From positions 1-33,987 of the forward strand of contig JAJEBE010000020.1 in NCBI GenBank assembly GCA_022822545.1: 33,987 nucleotides of DNA, written 5' to 3'. The stretch's first letter is position 1, and each line of letters begins with the position of its first letter. The DNA comes from Anaerolineae bacterium. GTDB taxonomy: Bacteria; Chloroflexota; Anaerolineae; Aggregatilineales; Phototrophicaceae. The notes under the pieces are model-generated. The model was not told where the DNA came from, searched no databases, and was given only the letters and a program-made list of their open reading frames with translations. Below, in pieces: positions 17,451-24,788 of this stretch. The position numbers were made by a program, and so were the translations under genes.

Positions 17451-17584
17451 GTTTGGCGATATCTTTCGAAACTGCGCTTTCGCCGTAAAATTGCGTGTGC
17501 CTGACTGCCAGCAAGCCTCGCCGCTGATTTAGCGGGCCACGTAACGCGCCTGCCCTCGCAATCGACCTGCTCGCTGCAACCGCG

Positions 17585-17610
17585 CAACTTTGACATCCGC
17601 CGCAAAGTTG
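17585..17610. promoter_or_regulatory. 8-bp inverted repeat in the divergent gntR/oxidoreductase region
   Basis: CAACTTTG and CAAAGTTG are exact reverse complements 10 bp apart. The right arm runs into TTGACAT at 17608. This lies 135 bp from the gntR start and about 105 bp from the oxidoreductase start, so it may be part of a shared control region. Confidence 0.4.
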
Positions 17611-17628
17611 ACATAATATATCATGTCA
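17609..17628. promoter_or_regulatory. 20-bp near-perfect palindrome
   Basis: TGACATAATATATCATGTCA pairs with itself except at one symmetrical position. It overlaps a TTGACA-like -35 box on the plus strand and is AT-rich at its centre. A dimeric regulator bound here would block transcription toward the oxidoreductase gene. Which regulator binds is unknown. Confidence 0.5.
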
Positions 17629-17629
17629 G

Positions 17630-17642
17630 CTAGTCAGACCAG
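17630..17642. promoter_or_regulatory. candidate FadR-type GntR operator
   Basis: CTAGTCAGACCAG contains T-A-GT-CAG-AC-C-A, which fits the published FadR-subfamily consensus TNGTNNNACNA exactly. It lies 180 bp upstream of the gntR start codon and 73 bp upstream of the oxidoreductase start codon. That placement supports control of both genes by the GntR protein. Confidence 0.5.
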
Positions 17643-17714
17643 TCGCATGAGTAGACTGAGATTATAGCGCGCGTTCGGGCTTTGTCAAATTTCCTGCCGG
17701 GCGAGGTGGCAAGG

Positions 17715-18719
17715 ATGAATAAAAGCAGACGCTTCTTGATCATCGGCGGCGGCTCCATGGGCAAACGCAGGATTCGCTGCCTTCAGGCGCATGGCGTACC
17801 GGCGAAGGACATCCGCTTGATTGACCGCCGCGCTGATCGACGGGCGGAAAGCCGAGAACGCTACGCGGTGGAGAGCTTTGACGACTTCGCCTCCGGCTGG
17901 GCCTGGAATCCGGATGTCCTTATCGTCTCCACGCCGACGAAGCAGCACATGCGCTATTGCCTGGAAGCGGCCCGCGCCCGCAAGGATTTCTTTTGCGAAA
18001 TCGCCCTGTCCGACAGTCTGGACGGCGCCGACGAATTGATCACGCTGGTGGACAAGCACGGACTTGTCGCCGCGCTCGGCATCAACAATCCCTGTCACAC
18101 CGTCATGCGACAGGCAAAAGCCTGGCTGCTGGATGAGAGCTTTGGCGCGCCGCTGACCTATCAGATGGCTTTCGGCAATTACCTGCCCAATTGGCATCCC
18201 TGGGAAGCGTATCAGGATTTCTACGACGAGACGCAGATCATGGGTGTTATCGCTCAAGAGCTCGGCACACTTTACACTTTGTTGAGGACGCAAGTATGTG
18301 AGCTCTACGCGCAGTCGCGTCATTCCGGCGCGCTTGAAATCGAAGGACCGGATAATCTGCAAATCCTGGCGCGGACCGCCACCGGCACAGCCGTCACGCT
18401 GCAGCTCGATCTCCTGCAAGACCAGCAGGTCTACGAGTATCGCATCGTCAGCGCTCGCGGGGTGATTGAAGTCAAACTGTTGCCGGAAGCGGGCGCCCGG
18501 CGTTATTTGAATACGGCCGGGCAATTCGACGAGATGTTTCCGCCTGCCGGCTACACTTTCGAGCAAGCCTACATCGATGAATTTGGCGGCTTCCTGGAGG
18601 CGCTGGATTCGCGACAGGAGTGGTATCATCCACTGCGCGACGGCGTTCAAATTCTCCGTTGCCTTGACGCGGTGAAAAGCAGCAGCCGCGACGGGCAACT
18701 TGTAGAAATTGGTGAATAA
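17715..18719 (+). CDS. Gfo/Idh/MocA-like oxidoreductase
   Basis: 334 residues from the ATG at 17715, which has GAGGTGG at good spacing; a TTG at 17682 is in frame but less likely. The Rossmann part starts RFLIIGGGSMGKRRIRCLQA and includes LIVSTPTKQHMRYCLEAARA. The usual E-K-P motif after this point reads CEIALSD, so the conserved lysine is missing. The familiar G-G-G-x-x-x-D-x-x-x-H segment is also replaced (GVIAQELGTLYTLLR). NAD(P) binding looks intact, but catalysis may differ from the family norm, or the gene may be drifting. It is transcribed away from gntR and toward the aldolase at 18874. Confidence 0.82.
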   Translation: MNKSRRFLIIGGGSMGKRRIRCLQAHGVPAKDIRLIDRRADRRAESRERYAVESFDDFASGWAWNPDVLIVSTPTKQHMRYCLEAARARKDFFCEIALSDSLDGADELITLVDKHGLVAALGINNPCHTVMRQAKAWLLDESFGAPLTYQMAFGNYLPNWHPWEAYQDFYDETQIMGVIAQELGTLYTLLRTQVCELYAQSRHSGALEIEGPDNLQILARTATGTAVTLQLDLLQDQQVYEYRIVSARGVIEVKLLPEAGARRYLNTAGQFDEMFPPAGYTFEQAYIDEFGGFLEALDSRQEWYHPLRDGVQILRCLDAVKSSSRDGQLVEIGE

Positions 18720-18729
18720 GTGTGGCGCA

Positions 18730-18840
18730 ATGAGCTTGACAGGAAAGATCATGTTGGTGGCTGGCGGCTGGCGCGGTATCGGCAAAGGTTGCACAATCGA
18801 GTTGGCGCGGCGCTGTATTTCGTCCGGGTCGCCAAAATGA
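18730..18840 (+). pseudogene. SDR stub (36 residues)
   Basis: An ATG at 18730 opens MSLTGKIMLVAGGWRGIGKG followed by CTIELARR and then a stop at 18840. This is the first beta-alpha-beta turn of a short-chain dehydrogenase with its G-x-x-x-G-I-G nucleotide motif, and nothing else of the enzyme is left. It lies exactly between the oxidoreductase and the aldolase genes, so a complete SDR was probably once part of this operon. Confidence 0.55.
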
Positions 18841-18873
18841 CAAGCAAGCGTTGAATTTGAGGAGACATAATCC

Positions 18874-19653
18874 ATGAGGAAAAGCAAAGTTCTGGCGAAA
18901 TGGCGGGAAGGTCAGTTCGCTCGCTTCTGCGGTATGGGGCATGTGCTGCCCTTCTTCATCCGATACGCGGCGCACTACAAATATGATGGCATCTGGCTGG
19001 ATATGGAGCATCGCAACTTCGACGCCCGCGAAATCCAGCACTTGCAAGCCCTCTGCCATCTTTACGATATCGACTGCATGATCCGCCCGCCGACTGTGCA
19101 GCGCACCCGGCTTTACCGCTACCTGGAAGACGGCGCCGCCGGCTTGATGATTCCCTTTGTCTCCGATGCCGAGATGGCGCGGCAGATCGTGGCGGCGACC
19201 AAGTTCCCGCCGCTCGGCAATCGCGGGCTGGATGGCGCGGGCCTGGACTGCAACTTTGGCGGCGACACCTGGATACCCGATAGCACCTACATCGCGGACA
19301 CCAACCGCGAGACCTTCATCGTCGCGCAAATCGAAACGCCGGATGCCGTCGCCAAAGCCGAGGAAATCGCCGCTGTAGCCGGCATCGACGCTCTCTTCGT
19401 GGGGCCGGGCGACTTGGGCTTGCGCCTCGATACCTATCCTGAAATTGACTTGACCATGGACGAAGCCGTGGCGCAGGTGGCGGCCGCCTGCGACAAGCAC
19501 GGCAAAGTCTGGGGACGAACCGCCTCGACGATTGACGAGGTCGACGGCTACCGTCGGCAGGGCTCGCTGATGATCCCCTACGGCGGCGACTTCTCTCTGA
19601 TGAATGTCTTGCGAGACGCCAGCGCCGATCTCGACAAAATGCTGGCGGAATAG
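18874..19653 (+). CDS. HpcH/HpaI family aldolase/citrate lyase-like protein
   Basis: 259 residues, normal length for class II metal-dependent HpcH/HpaI aldolases. Seen: DGIWLDMEHRNFD with the catalytic region, MIRPP (Arg), AAGLMIPFVSDAEMAR, AQIETPDAV (metal-binding Glu) and FVGPGDLGLRL (metal-binding Asp). The family splits 2-keto-3-deoxy sugar acids or similar compounds to pyruvate plus an aldehyde. GGAG lies 10 nt before the ATG. Its neighbour, a MocA-type dehydrogenase, could make the sugar acid it cuts. Its stop is only 13 bp from the convergent DapA-like gene, with no terminator hairpin seen between. Confidence 0.9.
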   Translation: MRKSKVLAKWREGQFARFCGMGHVLPFFIRYAAHYKYDGIWLDMEHRNFDAREIQHLQALCHLYDIDCMIRPPTVQRTRLYRYLEDGAAGLMIPFVSDAEMARQIVAATKFPPLGNRGLDGAGLDCNFGGDTWIPDSTYIADTNRETFIVAQIETPDAVAKAEEIAAVAGIDALFVGPGDLGLRLDTYPEIDLTMDEAVAQVAAACDKHGKVWGRTASTIDEVDGYRRQGSLMIPYGGDFSLMNVLRDASADLDKMLAE

Positions 19654-19666
19654 AGCCGCCGGGCGC

Positions 19667-20596
19667 TTAGTCAGGCAGCCAATCGGCGTATTTGCTCTCG
19701 AGCAGTTGCCGGCAGGTGTGAAACTGCGTCTCGCTGAACCCGTGATAGGGCGAGAGCAAGCGCAAGGGCATCTGCTCGAATCCGCCGAGGCGCACCCACA
19801 ATTTGTCATAAGCGCCGTCTATTTTGCTTTCTCCCGCTAGCGCCTGGAACAGATCCGCCAGCAGATCGTGAAAGCCCCGCTGCAAGGCGAGCATGGTCGG
19901 GAAATCACCTTCCCGCGCAGCGGCGAAATAGGCTTTGACTTTGTGTGGGCTCAGCGAACCGAAGGTCGCCAGTAAGGAGCATTCGCTGTACAGGCAGCCT
20001 TGCAGGAAATTGCCCTCGCCCAGGAAGTGCTGCAACTCGCCGACTTGGCTAACCAGTTCGGCCGCCCGCTGATGACCGCCACCGGTGTTCTTGGTGGCGA
20101 CCAGATTGGGTAGCGCGTCAACCAGCGGGCGATAATGGCGCGCCTCCAGCACCCGCCCCGCCCGCGGCAAGTTGTAATGCAAGAATTGCGCCGCCGGAAA
20201 GGCGCCGCAGACATCGCGGAAAAACGTCATGACTTCGGCATCGGTCAGCCGGCCCCAGGCTGGCAACGAAATCTGAAAGGCGCGGAAACCGCGGTCGTAA
20301 GCGTATTGAAGCTTTTCCAGCACGATCGGCGTCGACATGCCGATCAAGCCGACCATCGGATGAATATCATCGCCGCGCGTCTCTTCGTAGAAGATGTCGA
20401 CGATGTGCCGAAACTGCCCTTGATTCACCGCATAGCCTTCGCCGGCTGTGCCGAAGACGTACAAGTGGTTGAAATGCTGCAGCGTAACCTGCACCGAGCG
20501 GCGGAAGACATCTTCCAACAGGTCTTCATTTTCATCCCAGGGAATCTCGCAGGAGACCAGAATCGCTTGAGGGTAACGGGTAGTCGAAGCGCTCAT
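19667..20596 (-). CDS. DapA/NanA family aldolase (dihydrodipicolinate synthase-like)
   Basis: 309 residues from the ATG at 20596. This start overlaps the upstream stop as ATGA, the mark of translational coupling; an earlier ATG at 20656 is inside the previous gene. Class I aldolase motifs are present: FGTAGEGYAV (the GTTGE-type pyruvate-binding turn), LHYNLPRAG (catalytic Tyr) and VATKNTGGG (Schiff-base Lys). Family members condense or split pyruvate with an aldehyde, as in NanA or KdgA-type steps. It is the last gene of the six-gene operon, a natural terminal cleavage step. The exact substrate is unknown. Confidence 0.88.
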   Translation of the reverse strand: MSASTTRYPQAILVSCEIPWDENEDLLEDVFRRSVQVTLQHFNHLYVFGTAGEGYAVNQGQFRHIVDIFYEETRGDDIHPMVGLIGMSTPIVLEKLQYAYDRGFRAFQISLPAWGRLTDAEVMTFFRDVCGAFPAAQFLHYNLPRAGRVLEARHYRPLVDALPNLVATKNTGGGHQRAAELVSQVGELQHFLGEGNFLQGCLYSECSLLATFGSLSPHKVKAYFAAAREGDFPTMLALQRGFHDLLADLFQALAGESKIDGAYDKLWVRLGGFEQMPLRLLSPYHGFSETQFHTCRQLLESKYADWLPD

Positions 20597-21807
20597 GACA
20601 GCACCTGACGCTCGGCGTGCAGCGGCAGATCGCCGGAGACGTACTCCCGCTGCCAAAGGGCAACTGTTTCCTCGATGAACTGCTCGACTGGCATATCAAT
20701 GTTGTTCTGCGCCATTAGCTCAGGCAGCCACTTGCTGCCGAAGGCCACATGCTGCCGCTCGTCGGCCATATCGTAGCTGACGTATTGCGCTGAAAGCTGA
20801 TCGCCGGCCGCCTCATACCTCGCCAGGCTGCGGCGTCGATGAGGAAAGGCGTGAGCTTCATTGCCTCGCGTCAGTAGGCAGTATTGCGTGGCCGTGTCAT
20901 ACTGAGATCGCCAGGCGTAGATCCGTGTATTTTGCGGCACCGTCGTGTAATCGAGTCCGTGCTGCCGCAGCCATTCGATGCCCAGCAGGCAATGCCGCGT
21001 CTCGTCGTAGCAATGTCGGGCCGAGTCATAGACGAAGCCCCAGGGCATATCCGGCGACAGATGAATGATCAGCGCCACCGTTTCCGCCGCCAACATTTCC
21101 TGGCTGTAATTTTCAAACTCGTCCAGGCGTCGCGCCGCCTCGTCAGCCTGCCCGCGCGCTTCAGCATCGCCCCAGTGCTGCTCCAGGATGCTGAAGCAAT
21201 CGTCGCGGGCGGCGGTTATCGGCGTGCGGAAGGGGGCCCGCGCGGCCGGTGGCGCCGGTTTCTCGGCGCGCGGTTCGTGACCCGTGACCCCGCCGGCCTG
21301 CGCCAGCAGCTCCGCGATATAACGCTCCCAGTCGCATTCGGGCTGCCCGGCGAATTCCGCCTCCGCCCAGGCGACATGCTCGGCCTCGTCCAGCAGGATA
21401 TGCTTCAGCGCGTAAAGCGTGGGCGCATCGGGATTGGCGAAGGTCTGCCGGCTATGCCAGCGATAGGCCTTCGTCAGCGCCGGCTTGATGACGCGGAACA
21501 AGCCGGTCAGCAGACTGCGCTCATCGGGCGCGTTGATCGCCTCAGCCATCAGTTCTTCCAGGGCGGGATCGTCTGGCGGGCGGAAGGCCGGCGTCTGCAC
21601 CTCGCGCAACCGCTGATACAGGTGCTGAACATGCTGCGCCTCCTCCCACAAGAAGCGCCCCAGCGCCAGCTTGTACTCCATGCGCGCCGTCGCCGGCAGC
21701 CAGGCCGCCAGAATGCGCAGGGTCTCATATTCGATGTAGCGATAGCGATTCAGCAGGCGCTTGTTGCGCGCCATATCAACCTGTTCAGCCGGCTTGACGA
21801 TCTGCAC
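20593..21807 (-). CDS. duplicated ferritin-like di-iron protein of unknown function
   Basis: 404 residues from a GTG at 21807 with GGAG 7 nt upstream, 10 bp after the SDR stop. Four E-x-x-H motifs are visible: E56-H59 (EEAQH), E141-H144 (DEAEH), E269-H272 (DETRH) and E350-H353 (DERQH). In the second half, E242 (AETVALII) and E317 (NEAHAF) complete the classic E, ExxH, E, ExxH set of a four-helix di-iron site. The first half has E28 but no obvious third-helix Glu. A proline- and alanine-rich linker (about 175-200) joins the halves. Such folds serve as oxygenases, desaturases or oxidases. The family is not recognised; the operon suggests an oxidative step on a small metabolite. Confidence 0.7.
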   Translation of the reverse strand: MQIVKPAEQVDMARNKRLLNRYRYIEYETLRILAAWLPATARMEYKLALGRFLWEEAQHVQHLYQRLREVQTPAFRPPDDPALEELMAEAINAPDERSLLTGLFRVIKPALTKAYRWHSRQTFANPDAPTLYALKHILLDEAEHVAWAEAEFAGQPECDWERYIAELLAQAGGVTGHEPRAEKPAPPAARAPFRTPITAARDDCFSILEQHWGDAEARGQADEAARRLDEFENYSQEMLAAETVALIIHLSPDMPWGFVYDSARHCYDETRHCLLGIEWLRQHGLDYTTVPQNTRIYAWRSQYDTATQYCLLTRGNEAHAFPHRRRSLARYEAAGDQLSAQYVSYDMADERQHVAFGSKWLPELMAQNNIDMPVEQFIEETVALWQREYVSGDLPLHAERQVLS

Positions 21808-21817
21808 TATGCGCTCC

Positions 21818-22624
21818 TTACCAGGCGGTCCAGCCGCCATCAACCAGGATATTCTGTCCGGTAATATAACTGCCGGCGTCGCTCGCCAACAGCACGACGA
21901 CCCCCTTGAGTTCTTCCGGCTTGCCCATCCGGCCTAGTGGAACCTTCGACTCGAGGCGCTCGATAAAGCCGGGATGCGCCTCATCAATAGCCGGCATCTT
22001 GGGAAAAGGACCCGGACTGATGCAATTGACCCGTATATTGTCGCGCGCCCAATATGCCGCCAGGTGGCGCGTCAGATGCACCAGGGCGCCTTTAAGCCCA
22101 TGATAATTCGGCGGGCTGTTGATGCCCAAGCCAGCATAAGCCTCGGGGTAGCTGGCGACTACCCCGTACATGCTGCCGATATTAATGATTGAGCCGCTGG
22201 CGCCCCGTCCGCGCAAGTGCAGGGCGATATCCCGCGCCAGCAGGAAGTAGGCCGTAACGCCGACATGATAAGCTTGGTCGAAATCGGCGGCGGTGGCGCT
22301 GTCAATGTCGGCCGGCGGACCGCCATAGGCGTTGTTGACCAGGATATCGATCGCGCCCATGCGCGCTACGACATCGGCCACGAAAGCGGGGATGCTGTCG
22401 CTGTCGCCCTGCGAGAAAGCCAAGCCTCGATGACCATCGCCTGGCAAGCTAGCGGCGAAGGCTTCCGCCTGGGCGGCATCCCGACTGGTGACGACCAGGC
22501 GCGCGCCCGCTTCCGCCAGCGCCCGACTCATCGCCGAGCCCAGCCAACCAGCCGCGCCCGTCACAACAGCGACTTTCCCCCTTAAATCCATCAAGCTATG
22601 AATACTGCGTTCCGGCGCCTGCAT
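21818..22624 (-). CDS. SDR family oxidoreductase
   Basis: 268 residues. The cofactor loop is VVTGAAGWLGSAMSRALAEA, then NNAYGGPP, then INIGSMYGVV with the catalytic Ser. NYHGLKGALVHLTRHLA holds the Tyr and Lys, and the end is ITGQNILVDGGWTAW. GGGGAGA lies before the ATG. A short insertion before the active-site Tyr (EAYAGLGINSPPNYHGLKGA) is seen in sugar-type SDRs such as gluconate 5-dehydrogenase-like enzymes. It fits a dehydrogenase step ahead of the aldolase in this operon; the substrate is inferred only. Confidence 0.92.
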   Translation of the reverse strand: MQAPERSIHSLMDLRGKVAVVTGAAGWLGSAMSRALAEAGARLVVTSRDAAQAEAFAASLPGDGHRGLAFSQGDSDSIPAFVADVVARMGAIDILVNNAYGGPPADIDSATAADFDQAYHVGVTAYFLLARDIALHLRGRGASGSIINIGSMYGVVASYPEAYAGLGINSPPNYHGLKGALVHLTRHLAAYWARDNIRVNCISPGPFPKMPAIDEAHPGFIERLESKVPLGRMGKPEELKGVVVLLASDAGSYITGQNILVDGGWTAW

Positions 22625-22638
22625 GGGTCTCTCCCCGG

Positions 22639-23640
22639 CTAAGATTGATGAATAAACAGTTGATTTGCATTATTGTAAAAGATATCCTCGATTTGCCCCG
22701 CACCCAAGCGCATCCTCCAGCAAGCCAGGCGCAACGCGCGCAGCGACTCCAAGCCGACCAGGACCGGCCGCAGTTTGGTGTGCTTCTCCGCCAGCTTGAT
22801 CTCATCGGCGTAAATCCAGTGAAAGGAATCGCCGATGGCGACGCAGCGACCGCGACTATGACTGACGGGAAAATCCGACCCGTAGAGCAGGCGTTCCTGC
22901 CCCAAGACATCAATGATCGCCTCGAAGGCGCCCGCTTCCGTAACCGCCGATGTATCGAAGAAGACATTGTCCAGCCCGCGCAAGTTTTTAATGCCTTCGA
23001 TGGTATGCCAGGGATTGAAACCGCGCCCGGCATGCGCCAGGATCAGGCGCATATCGGGATAATTTTCACAGTAACGCCGGATGGCCGCTTGGTTTAGCGG
23101 GTCGGCCAAGGCGCGATCCCGCACTATATGCAAGGTGATGCTGAGACCCAACTCACCGGCGACCGCGACCTGATGCTCCGGCAGATAAGATTCTATTGGC
23201 GCCGCCCAGGTCCGTTCGCAGTCCTTCGCCATCGTATGATAGCATTTCAAACCGACGAAGCCCTCATCTTTGACCGTCTGGTATATCCGCTCCGCAGTCA
23301 TATCGGGCGCGATAATCATCTGTCCGAAGTCGCCTTCCCGCTGCGACTGGCGGACTTCCAAGGCGACGAATTGGTTGTTGCGCTCGCGGTCTCCATTGAA
23401 GGCCAGGCCAAAGAACAGCCCGCCACGCGTTCGACCTCCAGGATGAATCCAGTCGATGAAGTTATAATAGCTCGCCAGATCCAGGCGCGCTGGCATGTCT
23501 CGATAACCAGCGGGAAGCGGATCAAAATGCGCATGACAGAAAAGATGAGCGTGCGCGTCAAAAATCCGGTCGGGCAAGAAAGCCTCGATATCACGCGCGA
23601 TGAATTCGCGGTCGGCTTCTGTGAATGACCAGTTATGCAT
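22639..23640 (-). CDS. amidohydrolase family protein (TIM-barrel metal hydrolase)
   Basis: 333 residues from the ATG at 23640, chosen for GGGAG 7 nt upstream; the longer open frame up to 23787 overlaps the previous gene. Seen: RIFDAHAHLF with the H-x-H pair (H30, H32), VGLKCYHTMA, ITLHIVRDRAL, MRLILAHAGRGFN, and LLYGSDFPVSHS with the last metal-ligand Asp. This is the amidohydrolase_2 pattern of lactonases, decarboxylases and hydratases. In a sugar-type pathway a lactone- or uronate-opening role would fit. It lies 32 bp after the propeller gene and 14 bp before the SDR. Confidence 0.88.
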   Translation of the reverse strand: MHNWSFTEADREFIARDIEAFLPDRIFDAHAHLFCHAHFDPLPAGYRDMPARLDLASYYNFIDWIHPGGRTRGGLFFGLAFNGDRERNNQFVALEVRQSQREGDFGQMIIAPDMTAERIYQTVKDEGFVGLKCYHTMAKDCERTWAAPIESYLPEHQVAVAGELGLSITLHIVRDRALADPLNQAAIRRYCENYPDMRLILAHAGRGFNPWHTIEGIKNLRGLDNVFFDTSAVTEAGAFEAIIDVLGQERLLYGSDFPVSHSRGRCVAIGDSFHWIYADEIKLAEKHTKLRPVLVGLESLRALRLACWRMRLGAGQIEDIFYNNANQLFIHQS

Positions 23641-23672
23641 ATCATGTCTCCCGCTCGGCATGGCGTCGTCGG

Positions 23673-24788
23673 TTATAGCGACAAGCGCGCATAGTGAATA
23701 TCCATCGCCTCTTGATCGCCGGCATAATAAACGACCATGACATCGCCGTCCTCCAGCATCTCGGCGTAGGGCAAGCCATACGTCCAAATGCTCATCTCAT
23801 CCAACGTGCCGCTGACGCCCCGCCCCTGCCGCTCCGATTCGCTGTGCCGGTAAATGACGACCTCGCTGGCCGGGTCAAAGTCGGCGCCGGCATGCGCCGC
23901 GGCGCGGGCGCGGATTGAGCCGCTGCCGAAGCGGTCGACCCAGGCCAGGATCACGCGTCCATCAGGCAGCATGGCCGGATGCCCGGCTTGGTCGGCGATG
24001 CCGATCTCCTGCGCTGATGACCAGGTCCGTCCGGAATCAGCACTGAGGCGACGGCGAATCTGTCCATAGCGCCCCGCTTCCCTGTCGTAGACCCAGGCGA
24101 AACTGACCAGGCCTCCGTCAGCCGCCAGGCCGACGCGCTGATCCCAGTGGAAAATGCGTCCCGACGGATCGAAACCGGCATCTGTCGGCGCGTCCCAGCT
24201 CAAACCGCCATCGTATGAGCGCAGCGCGACAACACGCTGATACCACTTGGCGTCATCGTCATAATGCTTATTCGTCTCGACCGACAGCAGCAAACCGCCG
24301 TCATTGAGCTTGATCAGGGGGTTGGTCAGGCTGGGGGGGCCGATGTCGGCAGGCAATTCGATCTGGCGCCAGGCGCTCCAACTGCGCCCGCCATCAAAGG
24401 AATCCGCTAGAAAGACGCCCATCGGCAAGCAGCCCTCCGTGCCGGGATTAAAGAGCGGCGCGCCGGGATGCGTCTCGCGGTCGATCCACATCGACGCCGC
24501 CAGCAGATGCCCCTCGTCCAGCTCGGTCAGATAACAAACTCGGAAAGAACTGGCTGTGCCCCCAACTTTCGCCGCTGAAAACTCGCATTCCACCCGCTCC
24601 CAACGTCGCCCGCCGTCAACAGAGCGATACAGTTCGACCCATTCATCGGCGCAGTCCTTATCCGACCCGCGCCGGCAGGTCAGCAGCAGCGCCCCATCAC
24701 GACACGCCAGCAGCGTCGGAAAGGTATAAACGGCGCGCGCAGTGCCGGGCGCGCTTTGGGTGATAACGCCAGCGTCAACGATCTTCAT
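23673..24788 (-). CDS. BNR/Asp-box beta-propeller protein (sialidase superfamily)
   Basis: 371 residues. Four Asp-boxes of the S-x-D-x-G-x-x-W type are visible at about 56-63 (SVDGGRRW), 130-137 (SFDGGRSW), 191-198 (SYDGGLSW) and 249-256 (SADSGRTW), marking a six-bladed propeller. There is no signal peptide, so it acts inside the cell, unlike secreted sialidases. The arginine triad of true sialidases cannot be confirmed by eye, so the enzyme may be a related glycosidase, hydrolase or sugar-binding propeller. Its start overlaps the aminotransferase stop as ATGA, so the two are coupled. Confidence 0.85.
   Translation of the reverse strand: MKIVDAGVITQSAPGTARAVYTFPTLLACRDGALLLTCRRGSDKDCADEWVELYRSVDGGRRWERVECEFSAAKVGGTASSFRVCYLTELDEGHLLAASMWIDRETHPGAPLFNPGTEGCLPMGVFLADSFDGGRSWSAWRQIELPADIGPPSLTNPLIKLNDGGLLLSVETNKHYDDDAKWYQRVVALRSYDGGLSWDAPTDAGFDPSGRIFHWDQRVGLAADGGLVSFAWVYDREAGRYGQIRRRLSADSGRTWSSAQEIGIADQAGHPAMLPDGRVILAWVDRFGSGSIRARAAAHAGADFDPASEVVIYRHSESERQGRGVSGTLDEMSIWTYGLPYAEMLEDGDVMVVYYAGDQEAMDIHYARLSL

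Noticed and set aside
17685..18887. Long minus-strand open frame (400 codons) across the MocA-type gene
   Set aside because: Antisense to a Rossmann-fold gene with clear motifs and a good ribosome-binding site. The minus frame looks like random translation.
18472..19809. Minus-strand open frame of 445 codons over the aldolase gene
   Set aside because: It overlaps two genes on the other strand and the end of the DapA-like gene; no motif. The HpcH/HpaI aldolase motifs are on the plus strand.
19667..24788. Reading the propeller plus DapA/NanA-type genes as a sialic acid operon
   Set aside because: The propeller has no export signal, no NanK, NanE or NagA/B-type partner is present, and the aldolase could be one of many subfamilies. 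The similarity to nan genes is at superfamily level only.
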